20,000 nucleotides of DNA from Sphaeroforma sirkka (GCA_001586965.3 LUCW03000050.1:65001-85000); one strand, 5' to 3'. Shown: positions 1 to 10,220, numbered from the stretch's first letter. The notes: generated from the sequence alone by a model not told the origin. Numbers and translations: made by a program.

Positions 1-157
1 CATTGATATCCGTTTATAGTCAGAACAAACACATGTGCACACATTAATATCCGTTTAAGATCAAAACCAAACACAAGTACCCAGAACTCAATATCAGGAA
101 AACGTTTATCATTATAACTCTCACTCACCTGTCTGTGGCTATCGTCACAATTGTCAG

Positions 158-241
158 GTGATCGGATTAGCGCATGAGATGCAGCCGGTTTACCGAAATG
201 TCTTCGGCCGATACCGTCTCAACAATCCCAATCTACCTGAG
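158..241 (+). CDS. XXYLT1: XXYLT1-like, exon A (first visible)
   Basis: Acceptor ttgtcag at 151-157 and donor gtaagg from 242 bound 28 codons, phase 0 at both ends. Residues read VIGLAHEMQPVYRNVFGRYR and then LNNPNLPE, the region just after the catalytic DxD in this family. Sequence 1-157 is the upstream intron. Confidence 0.88.
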
Positions 242-3006
242 GTAAGGAAGTGGGCAAGCCGTCATGGGTGGGAAAAGTGTTGGTTGTGTTACATATGAGT
301 ATACACTCAGGTGACCACTAATGGCTATAGCTCTACGTAGGTATACTATACTCTGTGTATGTACATATACACGGACATGTGTGTGTGTATGTACATGTAC
401 ACGGACACATGTCTGTGTACGTGTGTGAGAGTATTGCCTTTGTGTGTATGTACATGTACACGTACACATGTCTGTGTACGCGCGTGTGTGTGCATTGCCC
501 TTGTGTGTATGTACATGTACACGTACACATGTCTATGTACGCACGTGTGAGCGTGCATTGCCCTCAGTGTGTGTATGTACATGTACACGTACACATATCT
601 CTGTGTACGCGCGCGCGTCTATGTGTATTGCTATAGCTCGAGTGGTCATGCGTATGTACAGGGGCAGTGAACTTGCACATACAACCACGCACAGGTACAC
701 CAATGAAGCGCTTTCCTGTGTTGTTGAATAGACTTCTCAATCCATGAGCACAAGTGTATCGTCGTTGTGTGAATGTGATGCACCGTGTTTTTTATATTTA
801 GGACACGTGTCTGATACGCATGAGTCATGTACGAGCTATGCATGAGTCATGCATAAATATAGTTCGTTCATTGGCCGAGAGTAGCGGTGCACACGTCGGC
901 TACACATACACATTGAGCGATATCGTTCTACCAATGAATATGTATACCCACACATGTGATATATATACGTATTTTTCTCTCGAACACGTCATATCTCTCT
1001 CTCACATGCATCATATTCTAACTCTCACACACGTCATATCTAACGTATCTCTCTCTCGCACACATATCATATATAAACGTATCTATCTCTCACACATGCC
1101 ATATATAAACGTATCGATCTCTCATAGGCACAAACCATAGGCATGTCTGTATCTGAGGGAGGGTTCCCTGGATTCAACAGCGGGGTGATGCTGATGCGCC
1201 TAGACCGAATCAGAAAGCTATCACTGTGGAAACACGTACTCGAAGACGAACTCATGAAGACCCTCGCGACCATGTAAGCAAGTCTGTGTGCGTGAGCATA
1301 ACACACACCTGCACATGGGAGTGCATATAGGTCATATGTATATAGGTCATATGCATTAGTTGGTGTCTGTGTGTGTGTGTGGGATAGCCAACGGATGTGT
1401 GAGGGAGTTTGTACCTGACGTCCGTTGTGTTACATACATCTCGGAAAAAAAGAAAGTGTACAAATTCTGGTGCCCACAAAGTTGTTTGTGTCTTACTAAC
1501 AATTGTCTGTGGTGTTGGCATGTACATGTGTGCAACTGTCGCCTACGTTCACGCGGGCGCTATAGCTTTGTGGTAGTACGGTGTTCAGTATGAACTATGA
1601 GGGTTTAGGGTTTAGGGTTTTAAGTATCTTTATTTGTTTACACGCTATTACTATATACAATGCCTGATGCCCGGGGTGGACTTGTGGCTACCGGCAGGTG
1701 TTGGCAGTTCCCGTGACCCTGCTTTTCAGGGGAGGGCGAACTGGACTATCTAAGGGCTGAGCCTTTTGCTGTCTGTGGTTGTTGTACTTGTTGAGTTGTT
1801 TTAGGGTTTAGGATTCAGATCGTTCACAGTATGGCGGCAGTGTGCCTGTCTGTACGTAAGTGTGACCGTATGCCATGTGTACATGTGCATGTATGTATCA
1901 ATTACAAGTGACCGTATGCCATGTGTACATGTGCATGTATGTGTGTGTACGTAAGTGTGAACGTATGCCATGTGTACATGTGCATGTATGTATCTGTACG
2001 TAAGTGTGACCGTATGCCATGTGTACATGTGCATGTATGCGCATGTGGGTATTCGGTTTGTTTTATATAGATCTATACGCCGATTTAGTTTTAGGCAGCC
2101 CTAACCTGCCCTATAGCTATATACCCGCCCTTAACTACCCCTTTAGCTAACTACACACTCACCCGTCACCACCTCTCTACACGCCCCCATCCCCATCGCA
2201 TACTGTATAGCTATACATTCACTTACCTACTCCTATAGCTAGCTATACACTCACTTACTCCTGCCCTATATAGCTAGCTATACACTCACTTACATACCCC
2301 TATAGCTAGCTATGCACTCACCCGCCACAACCTCTCTATTCCCCCCATCCCCATCGCATGCTGTATAGCTATATACTCGCCCTTACCTACTCCTATAGCT
2401 AGCTTGTACACTCACTTTATAGCTAGCTATACACTCACTTACATACCCCTATAGCTAGCTATGCACTCACCCGCCACAAACCTCTCTATGCCCCCCCCAT
2501 CCCCATCGCATGCTGTATAGCTATATACTTGCCCTTACCTACCCCTATAGCTAGCTATACACTCACTTTAATACCCCTATAGCTAGCGATACACTCACCC
2601 GCCACAACCTCTCTATACCCCCCGTCCCCATCGCATGCTGTATAGCTATATACTCGCCCTTACCTACCCCTATAGCTAGCTATACACTCACCCGTCACCA
2701 CGTCTACACCCCCCCATCCCCATCGCATGCTGTCCCAGGTACGAGTTCAAGGGCCACTTGGGCGACCAAGACTTGTACACACTACTGTCAGTGCCACACG
2801 CTGAGCTGTTTTACACACTGCCATGTGGGTGGAACAGACAGCTGTGCACTTGGTGGAGGGATGTGGGGGGGTATAAAGAACCCATATTTGGGTATTACAA
2901 TGATTGCGCGGGCGATATCCATGTGGCCCACGGGAATTGTAATACCAAGATCCCATCGGAGTTGAATCCGCTGCGAAGGCGAAGACACAGCGGAGACGAG
3001 TTGTAG
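158..3006 (+). CDS. XXYLT1: XXYLT1-like xyloside xylosyltransferase, C-terminal three exons (5' partial)
   Basis: Three exons, 158-241, 1128-1273 and 2739-3006 (stop TAG 3004-3006), join in phase to give 165 residues. In order the reading contains an IGLAHEMQPVYR block, PGFNSGVMLMRL, GHLGDQDLYTLL, WNRQLCTWWRD and HGNCNTKIPSEL. This order and spacing is that of animal XXYLT1, a GT8-like retaining enzyme that adds the second xylose to O-glucosylated EGF repeats (such as Notch) in the ER. The metal-binding DxD motif should lie just upstream of the first visible exon, so it and the membrane anchor are outside the window. The HGN near the end matches the late conserved His region of the family. 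The visible part is about the last 40 percent of the usual length of roughly 390 residues. The tail is basic (RRRR) and ends HSGDEL, which could serve ER retention. Family assignment is strong; substrate is inferred from the family. Confidence 0.9.
350..640. repeat. GT-rich minisatellite, about 60-66 bp unit
   Basis: The core gtatgtacatgtacacg recurs at about 387, 446, 507 and 573, joined to acacatgtctgtgtacg and gcattgcc blocks. It is almost purely alternating purine-pyrimidine. It lies in the intron between exons A and B of the xylosyltransferase. Confidence 0.9.
962..1127. repeat. Degenerate tandem repeat of a pyrimidine tract leading into a 3' splice site
   Basis: Blocks of tctctctcacacatg followed by catatataaacgta recur several times and the last copy ends in the functional acceptor ctctcatag of exon B. 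The unit is roughly 35-40 bp and imperfect. Confidence 0.65.
1128..1273 (+). CDS. XXYLT1: XXYLT1-like, exon B
   Basis: The acceptor is tctctcatag ending at 1127, starting phase 0 with AQTIG. The donor gtaagc begins at 1274 after the split codon AT|G. The exon carries the PGFNSGVMLM motif. A second AG at 1139-1140 could also act as acceptor, but the 1128 start keeps the family's residues between exon A and PGFNSG. Confidence 0.85.
1599..1621. repeat. Interstitial TTTAGGG telomere-like stretch
   Basis: GGGTTTAGGGTTTAGGGTTT is three near-perfect 7-bp units inside an intron; a one-unit relative sits at 1800-1814. Far too short to be a telomere. Confidence 0.85.
1852..2040. repeat. Minisatellite, 46-49 bp unit, four copies
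   Basis: The core cgtatgccatgtgtacatg recurs at 1867, 1913, 1962 and 2011, each followed by tgcatgtatg. Located in the last intron of the xylosyltransferase gene. Confidence 0.92.
2100..2738. repeat. Complex tagctagctata / cccatccccatcgcatgctg tandem array ending in a 3' splice site
   Basis: Short units (tatagctagctatacactcac) alternate with a C-rich block containing atccccatcgcat near 2188, 2346, 2498, 2623 and 2715. The last copy runs into gctgtcccag, the acceptor of the last xylosyltransferase exon; the earlier copies read gctgtatag instead. Confidence 0.88.
2739..3006 (+). CDS. XXYLT1: XXYLT1-like, last exon with stop
   Basis: The acceptor gtcccag ends at 2738; the first G completes the Met codon begun in exon B. 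The exon holds GHLGDQD, WNRQLCTWWRD and HGNCN, then the basic tail RRRRHSGDEL and TAG. A candidate poly(A) signal AATAAA lies at 3116-3121. Confidence 0.9.
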
Positions 3007-3145
3007 CTGAGCTACAATAGCAATATGTACGCCGATGTACATTAAAAGAAATATGTATATTTGAAGGAATATGTACGCATATGTATATTGACAGGAATAT
3101 GTATGCATATATTAAAATAAAAAATACGCATATGTATATTAAAAC

Positions 3146-3176
3146 GACATACTGGAGACGAGTTGTAGCTGAGCTA
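3146..3176 (+). repeat. Duplicate of the xylosyltransferase C-terminal codons and stop
   Basis: The 23 bases at 2992-3014, coding GDEL and the stop, recur at 3154-3176, 162 bp downstream. The preceding codons also match in meaning: RHS in the gene, RHT in the copy. It lies in the 3' UTR region. Confidence 0.85.
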
Positions 3177-3188
3177 TGTATATCAACA

Positions 3189-3189
<1 letters not shown>

Positions 3190-3237
<48 letters not shown>

Positions 3238-3325
3238 CACATATATATATATATATATCATACTATATATATATATATAGATATAAGATCTCGATATATA
3301 TATATATATATATAATAATAAATCG
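3190..3325. repeat. (TA)n microsatellite tract
   Basis: Several runs of (TA)n are interrupted by gtacacacac, catac and agatctcg, followed by ctcgatatata and taaatcgagatct. Confidence 0.95.
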
Positions 3326-4186
3326 AGATCTAGTACAAGTATGGTACAAGACCGGCAACAAATCTTCTTATATTAATCTTTATTATTAAAAGCACCCTGC
3401 TGGGTACATAACTACCTTCGTGACTCTCATTACAGACCGCCGCCACTCCAGTTCATAACAATACCCTCACCAGCAGCACCTCCATACCTACTATATTATT
3501 TCTACAACACAAAAAAACGTACGTATAACGTTTTGGATATGTACCAACAAGCGGCGTTGGCGCAAGCAACGGCATACGTAGCTCTTTGGACAGAGACGTC
3601 TACAACCCAACGCGTATGTGCGAAGAGGTGGTCGACTTGAAGCAAACACGCAGCATACATACACAGCATTCAAACACACACATAAACGTGTGCCTGTGTG
3701 ATCGATTTGCACAGGTATCGTCGGCATCTTCTCTGGAGAGACCACAACACCTCACTCGGGCCTGTCCAGGGTAATCTTAATAAGATATTGTACCTTTGTA
3801 ACTGGGTGCGTACATCGAGCTTCGTACACGCGCCGGTACAACAGCTACAGCTACAGCTACCTGCGTGCTGTATCGCCTCAACACATACTACAACCAATGT
3901 ATCTATACGCACAGCTACACCCCATGCATCTATATATACAGCTGCAACCTATGTATCTATACGCACAGCTACACCCCTGCATCTCTGCCCACGGCCTGGT
4001 TACCACGTCTCATACGTCTCCAGAGCTTCTCCATTGCACCCCATACGCACGCGACTGCACCCGGTCCTGTCCACATAGGACTCAGGTGCACATACAACTG
4101 CGTGTGTGTGTGTAAACGACCACGCCTGTCTCTCTCGTCACTGTCCCTATCTCACCCCACCCGTACTACACTCCCCCACCGTGTGT

Positions 4187-4221
<35 letters not shown>

Positions 4222-4224
4222 CGA

Positions 4225-4368
4225 TCATTTGGGGGCGTTCTTCTGCGCGTCTGCGAGCACCTTCTGCGCGTCAGCGAGTGACTTGGACGCGTTCTTGCTC
4301 ATGTTCTGTGCGAAGGTGCTTGCGTTGCCCATAAACCGGCCGATGGTCACTCCCGCATTCTCGGCCAC
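4225..4368 (-). CDS. 103-aa protein, exon 3 with stop
   Basis: Acceptor cccatatcag ends at 4369, stop TGA at 4227-4225. Forty-seven codons from VAENAGVTIG to QKNAPK, with clear GC-rich third positions unlike the surrounding intron. Confidence 0.82.
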   Translation of the reverse strand: MAENAGVTIGRFMGNASTFAQNMSKNASKSLADAQKVLADAQKNAPK

Positions 4369-5421
4369 CTGATATGGGACAATGGAGATGGAGGGAGTGT
4401 CAGACATACGCCGATGCATGGGGTTGGCCAGGGTTTTAGAGTTTATGTTGTTGAGAATATCGTATTACAAAGATAGGATTGGTCAGGGCTCTAGGGTTTG
4501 TTGTTGAAGATATCGTAATACACAGATAGGGTTGGGATGAGTGAGCCCGAGGTATTAACTAATGGTTCAGTTGAGAAGCGAGTGACAACTGTAGATACAT
4601 GTGGTATCGTATGATAAGGAATTGTTAAAGGCATCATAGTATGCACAAACAAAGCGATCGACAACACGCACACCTACAGGCCAATGACCAAAACACACCA
4701 CACATATACATGCACACACTATAACGGTGGATAAGAACTATAGATATGGTGTTGCTACGTGTAAGACTGATATAAACCTGCACCTCTGGTCCGGTCAATT
4801 GCAATACACACAAATGAGACCCAGAAGACGCAGCAACAAACATGTCTACAAAAAGCATGCGGCCACAAGTAAGCCTTCTTAATGCGGGTAAGTCACATAC
4901 ACTGGACTGAAAGGCATAGCCCAGTCTCTGTACTAAAGGACTGTTGCACGTACCATTGCGCCACTGGATGCCATAGCCTTCTAAAGGGTGGAAAGCATAG
5001 CCAACTAACTGGACAGGGACGGCTATGTGAAAAAAGTCAACAACACAAACCATGTGATATAGCACACAAGAGTGCACACGAGGACGGGCACAGCCTCCCT
5101 TACACGTGTGGGCAGCATTGCCTGTAACCCCTCCAGGGGGACTATGTTTAAATACCAGTAAGCACAGACTTTGACGTAAAAAGCGTGCTATAGAACACAA
5201 GACGAGTAGACCGAGAGAGTCGCAGCATGCAACCAAGCGAAGACAGGCGACAGCAAGCATTGGTTGTGTGAACATCTCAAAACATGCTTACTGCATCACA
5301 CATGCTATGTGTGCATGTATGCATGTGTGTGTGTACGTTAACCAGCAGCTTAATGACTTGACATTGGGAACCGAGACATGATACCGATACTCAAAACGGT
5401 ACATGCAGGTGTACAAATCAA

Positions 5422-5455
<34 letters not shown>

Positions 5456-5660
5456 TACGCCCCCATCTCCTCTTGGCATAATAGTATAATTGACAATGCT
5501 AATACTGACGTACCTTATTCATATCTATTGCTTCGGTGTGTTTCTTAGATGCCTCGCTGAACTTCTCGACATTGCCGTGCGTCCGTTGTGCAAAATTTTG
5601 AAACATCTTGCTGCGTGCGAGCTGTACACCACAGAATTGAACGATGAGTATGAGAAACAA

Positions 5661-5708
<48 letters not shown>

Positions 5709-7306
5709 GCACATATACATGTACATACATACATATATGTATATACACGTGAGGATATTCGTCACCAAGAACCAAACTCAAACATAGAGACAGAAACAAT
5801 AGTCTCAGTAACGATTGTGGGACTATATACACATATACATCCGAACCACTTGACTGGAACACAACTTCCTTAGGCGGACCAAGTACTCTGACTTAGACGT
5901 CGCCAAGAACCAAACTCAAACATAGAGACAGAAACTTAGGCGGACCAAGTACTCTGACTTAGAAACGAGTCAACCCGTGAGCAACGTAAAAAAGCATTTA
6001 ACGTGAAATGCGTGCAATATACGAACATAAAAGCTACAAAACGTAAACGGATCAACGTGAAGTCCGCGGCAAAAATATAATACTGGTCAAGTTCAGGTAT
6101 ACGCAATAAGACCACACGTATGTCTGCCCAGCACGGAATATAAAGAACAAACAACCGGCACACACGCATAAACATGTCTGTACACAAGCAGCAACGGCCA
6201 CTCGCCACCTCAGGCATGTGACAAGGATGTGCAAAGCTAAGAACATGTACAAATATGGATACCATGGCAACGAGGTAAACAAAGGTGCAGCGGGAGATGT
6301 GGGGTACAACTAACGCGTAAGCAGCACGAGCCATGTATAGACCCGGGCTGTGATATAGATCAGATCGAGATGCTAGGATTATAAACACAGATGATAGAAC
6401 GTCCAGAGCAGTAAACTGGGCCACGAATACCACGGACGCACTAACCAATAACCAAGTATAAATCTCTAGTGAAGGATACAAGTAAAATTGGCCTGTTAGC
6501 ATCGTTTATATGGACAGCGGAGAGACTTTAACCTGGTCTAATTTCTATTGCAAAAACAGTACAACACAGAACGCTTATATATATAAATATATACATATAA
6601 GTATTCAGAACAGGCGGGTACAAATGCAGCGAAAGAGCAAAACAAGCACTCGATATGTAATGCAACCACAAGACAAGATACAGGGGTATCCACAGTACAC
6701 GTCCGTGCCAAAAATACGTAGAACTCGTCTTCAGCGCATATATCATAACACGAAAACAACAATACGTTACCAATCTCAAGGTATTCTAGTTTCCAAACCA
6801 TCAACTGACTGTACGTGCAAAGACACTACACACACTGCACATGGGCATGGGTGCATTGGTGTGCAAGGCCATATAGCTCCGAACCAAGATACTAGGAATA
6901 GTATGTAAGGATCAGAGATAATGATAAAAACAGCAACGCGACCTGGTCCTCTGCCAATAGAAGAGATGTATATACATGCGAGTGTACCCGAGTGGGAGAT
7001 TATAAACACATCACCTGCGATACCAAACATAGGCTGAGCATAACAACTATAACAACCTTTGCGAACGCGCCGAACATCCATCCAAAGTAAACGATTTTGA
7101 ATTCGTGATCCGAACTTTGCATACCAGCAAACAGCAGTACGCACGACTGAGAAAGAACATATGAAACATACGACATAACCCGTGAACAGAGCAGAACACC
7201 CCTAGCAAACTCTGTGCACACGCTACATAATCATGTAAAGGCTTACCGATTTTGTGATCACTTCGTTGGCCAGGTATTGGGCCACGCGTTGAATTAATTG
7301 AGCCAT
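4225..7306 (-). CDS. Complete three-exon gene for a 103-aa helical protein of unknown function
   Basis: Exons 7306-7247, 5621-5514 and 4368-4225 join in phase 0 at both introns (1,625 and 1,145 bp). The start ATG at 7306-7304 follows a run of A and has G at +4, a favourable context. Residues 1-20 begin MAQLIQRVAQYLANEV; exon 2 begins LARSKMFQNFAQRTHGNVEK; exon 3 begins VAENAGVTIGRFMGNAS and ends LADAQKNAPK before TGA. The protein is small, strongly helical, hydrophobic or amphipathic at its N-terminus and rich in Ala, Lys and Gln at its C-terminus, with a short internal duplication (LADAQKVLADAQK). No signal peptide or clear membrane span is seen. The YLANEV...ARSKMFQNFAQRT pattern resembles small uncharacterised proteins I recall from other eukaryotes, possibly mitochondrial, but I cannot name the family. 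The three matching phases make the gene itself secure. Confidence 0.8.
4424..4533. repeat. 55-bp tandem duplication
   Basis: Two diverged copies begin ttggccaggg (4424) and ttggtcaggg (4479), both continuing through tgttgttgaga/aatatcgta into agatagg. It lies in intron 2 of the 103-aa gene, 55 bp beyond the exon 3 acceptor. Confidence 0.85.
5424..5454. repeat. (TA)n microsatellite
   Basis: Uninterrupted TA dinucleotides within an intron of the 103-aa gene. Confidence 0.97.
5514..5621 (-). CDS. 103-aa protein, exon 2
   Basis: Acceptor tggtgtacag ends at 5622 and donor gtacgt starts at 5513. Thirty-six codons, phase 0 on both sides. Charged helical sequence with FQNFAQRTHGNVEKF. Confidence 0.8.
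5663..5745. repeat. (TA)n microsatellite with gtacatacatac tail
   Basis: (TA)n broken by one catatatat step, followed by acatgtacatacatac. It lies about 40 bp intronward of the exon 2 acceptor of the 103-aa gene. Confidence 0.95.
5764..5967. repeat. Two interleaved direct repeats (X-Y-X-Y arrangement)
   Basis: Block Y, ccaagaaccaaactcaaac with the following gacagaaac, occurs at about 5764 and again at about 5902. Block X, ttaggcggaccaagtactct with the following gacttaga, occurs at about 5870 and 5937. Near identity indicates a recent duplication of about 70-140 bp inside intron 1 of the 103-aa gene. Confidence 0.85.
7247..7306 (-). CDS. 103-aa protein, exon 1 with start codon
   Basis: Twenty codons from ATG at 7306; donor gtaagc begins at 7246 right after TCG. 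Reads MAQLIQRVAQYLANEVITKS. Confidence 0.8.
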
Positions 7307-8134
7307 TTTTTTTAGGAAGTTAGGAGTTTACCTGACAGAGGAGTGTGCTTCGTTTACGTGTGAAAGTATGTACTGAATTATCATCTACATGGATAAACCC
7401 TATTATATCGATTTTAAATATTCAGAACGTCTGTGCGAACATCATGGTAGCCTTTTACTATAATACTAGTAGCAGCCTATCACTTCACTGTACAATCCGA
7501 TGGAGTATGCGAACTCAACCCATACGTTCGGCACATTTTTGAAGTGCCGTACTGACAGCTCTACTCCGACAAGGCATGCGATGACACACGGAGGAAATCG
7601 TTGGATCATAATTTATTACTAAAAATATAAATAACAACATGCAAATTAAAAAATACAATAATCCTATTTAGATAGGGTTTTTTATATAAAACCGGTATTT
7701 AAAAAAAAAGCTGTTATATATATATATATTTATATTTATATATACATGAACACTCCTTTTACTATAGAAATAATAATAAACAAAGTTCTAAAATAAAATA
7801 TAAAATAATTTTATAAATAACAACATGTACTAAAAATGAAAAAATTCAAGTATCGACAATTCAACATGCCTATGACTCACACTCAGCATTGGTTTCGCAG
7901 TGTGGCACACTCATGACAACTTCGCAAACGCTTGCTTATTCCGTCACATGAGAATTAACCGAAAAAGGCTAAAAGACAACAATTACACCACGGGATTTCT
8001 CTATCTGATATTAAAATATATCAAAGATGTATTGCATTTTAGTTCAAGCATAGTTGATACATAGTGGTATATGAGTACTATTGTTCTGCTGGGACCTATC
8101 TTAACACCGACACAAGTGATAGTTAGTAGGCTCC
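7307..8134. other. AT-rich intergenic region upstream of the 103-aa gene
   Basis: Expected to hold the promoter of the minus-strand 103-aa gene, but I see no certain element. 7600-7860 is very AT-rich, with (TA)n near 7712-7745 and a 16-bp repeat tataaataacaacatg at 7626-7641 and 7812-7827. No coding stretch is supported. Confidence 0.7.
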
Positions 8135-9256
8135 ATGGGTAAGAACGGCAATGCAGATCGTGCCGGCCGCTCTACAGCCTGGGCTCGAACGTACAAGGAC
8201 GAGAAGAGAAAGGCCGGCGTGCGTACACATCTAGCTAAACGCGCGGATGCGGGCAAGCTGAGTGAAGCACAGCGTGAACAACAGTTGTTGCAGGAGAAAC
8301 GCGAGGCTAAAGAGGCTAAGGCCAAGGCGTTCTTGGAGCAGGAGGCGTTGTGGGCTAGTATGTATGAGAGTAGAGTTGAAGACCAAGATGGAGACCACAA
8401 TGAAGAGGATCAGATAGATGACCTGAATGGTGGACTAACGGATCAGTGTGATCAACTATCGAACCAGGGTGATCATTTAGATGGTGCAGCAGTAGTCGAG
8501 AGTGGTACTGTACATGATCACGGGGAGAGTCAGGCTAGTGGTGGGTCAAGGAGAATATCGGATTGAGGATGCTGGGTAAGAAGCAGAGGACGTATCTAAC
8601 GGTACCGGACATCAACAAGTGAATGGGGTGGGCAATCGAGTAGTCCAGGACGATAGTACAGGCACCCGGGACTATGAACAGTTAGTAGGAAGGTGGAGCA
8701 GGGGCACGAACCGATCAGTATAGTTAGAAAGGATCAGGGCTTCGGTCCGGTTAGTAAGATAGGGAAGCAATTAGACGATGACGAGAGTGTACCTGAGGAT
8801 ACCATCGTGTCCGTGGTTACGGAGTTGGCTTCTGTGAAGTTGTCGGAGGTCACTGCTAAATGACACACTGATTACGATCACTTGTAGGCGTGGGTGAACT
8901 TTCGGACATCCCACCCAGACCCGTCCTATGTGTGTGAACCAGGTCACACCTTACAGGCGAATCGGCAGACGGATTGGAATGTTCGAAGTTAGTTGGTGGT
9001 TTTATAGAAGTACTTCGGAATGGGTTAGGTATCTTTCAGTGCCGTACCATCGTACAGCCACCACAAGCGCTGCATATGATAACGAGTGGTGTTAGCATGG
9101 ATACGCCCACAGCGACCCGGTGAGCAGCGTCCGATGGATGTAGTATCACAGAGCCTGAGTATCGGATCAATTAGTCAGACACCACCGCCCATTGGGCAGC
9201 GGGGAAAGCCTGGCTGTGGTGCCGTGGGCTACAGAGATTCCACATTGGCCGGGTAG
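8135..9256 (+). pseudogene. Decayed coding region, probably retroelement gag-like
   Basis: An intact reading of 143 codons (8135-8566) starts MGKNGNADRAGRSTAWARTY, is Lys/Glu/Ala-rich and predicted coiled coil over residues 45-75, then becomes acidic and Gln-rich. After TGA at 8564 the coding character continues: about 40 codons in a shifted frame (8565-8700), then the original frame again (8678-9256). The latter contains a TELASVKLSEV stretch, a HPDPSYVCEPGHT segment and a basic, Pro-rich PPPIGQRGKPG stretch. In-frame stops occur at 8861, 8885, 8990, 9005, 9026, 9077, 9080 and 9254. The order acidic/helical, then a Trp/His/Cys segment, then a basic Pro-rich tail suggests a gag protein, but I recognise no diagnostic capsid or zinc-knuckle motif and no flanking LTRs. 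A dead host gene is the alternative. Confidence 0.5.
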
Positions 9257-9665
9257 TGATAAAGCTCAAACTGAGAGTCTTAGGAACACATTCCGTCTGT
9301 GCATATCTTGTTGCTTCTCCGCATAACCTCTATATGCAGCCCAAACGACAGCAACGAGGGGTGTGTGTAGTACCCGAATTGGGCGATGACTACATTTGTC
9401 CGTGGATCTCTGGGTGTATCATATGGTCCTCTGGGGCAGCTTTTTGATTGGTGTAGAGCACATCTCTCAGCCGATACCGTATCCAGTGTATAGCCTTGGC
9501 CATAGGCCCGGTATTTAATTCAGGGCAGCGCCAGGAGGAGCCGTGGTTTGAGAAAAAATAACTGCGAGGTGCAGTATGGCAACACTGTATACCTTGGTCA
9601 ACCTGATCGCTGTTGTGTTCTGAGTCGGTAGGTACTGTCTACCTTAGATGACCGCATTGGTTCAC

Positions 9666-9668
<3 letters not shown>

Positions 9669-9698
<30 letters not shown>
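9669..9698. repeat. (TA)n microsatellite
   Basis: Uninterrupted TA dinucleotides. Confidence 0.97.
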
Positions 9699-9702
<4 letters not shown>

Positions 9703-10146
9703 TGACCGCGCAGGTGGGAGATATATGCTAGCAACCACCACACCGCGGTTAAATCAATAAAGCAGATCCCGTAAGAAGGCCAGATCGGAATGCCGCCACG
9801 AATTTAGGGCCTTTTGTCCTTAAATTTGGCATTCGAACAAACGAGGACTTGTGCCCATGAGAACCACATACCAATTTAGCTAGATAAAAATAAATACGCA
9901 TTTCGTAGTGACTTTTCATCTGGATTGGGTAGAGCCCTGGTTCTCATACAAGGGCTGTGCTATGCCAATGCTGCGTTGTATTCCGTTATCCGTTAAGGGT
10001 GACTTGCATACAGCACACGCTGGTGGTCAACTTCCGTTAACGAGGTCGCATCATTCTGTCGATCACAGTGTGAGACGCACTGGGTTATACTGAGATTCTT
10101 TTTTAACGCTTTTGTGCAGTTGGTAGTGCGCAATGAACGGTGAAGT

Positions 10147-10220
10147 CATTTGTGATAGACTGTGAGTGGTTAGCTTGAACACATTTGTGATAGACTGTGA
10201 GTGGTTAGCTTGAACACATT
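10147..10220. repeat. Perfect 35-bp tandem duplication
   Basis: The unit starting catttgtgatagactgtgag occurs at 10147 and 10182 without a difference, with a partial third start at 10217. Confidence 0.95.

Larger units (their letters stand above)
3007..4224. other. Intergenic region between two convergent genes
   Basis: No supported gene. It contains the probable 3' UTR of the xylosyltransferase, a duplicated tail (3146-3176), (TA)n around 3190-3325, an imperfect repeat with cagctacacccc copies near 3910-3980, and (TA)n at 4189-4218. The + strand reading from about 3540 to 3660 is open and complex in composition (VGASNGIRSSLDRDVYNPTR) but has no convincing splice sites, so I leave it uncalled. 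Confidence 0.7.

Noticed and set aside
1599..1621. Chromosome end
   Set aside because: Only three units and flanked on both sides by gene sequence.
3540..3780. Plus-strand reading with VGASNGIRSSLDRDVYNPTR and a possible donor at 3713
   Set aside because: No acceptor, no start and no family recognised; kept only as a note in the intergenic entry.
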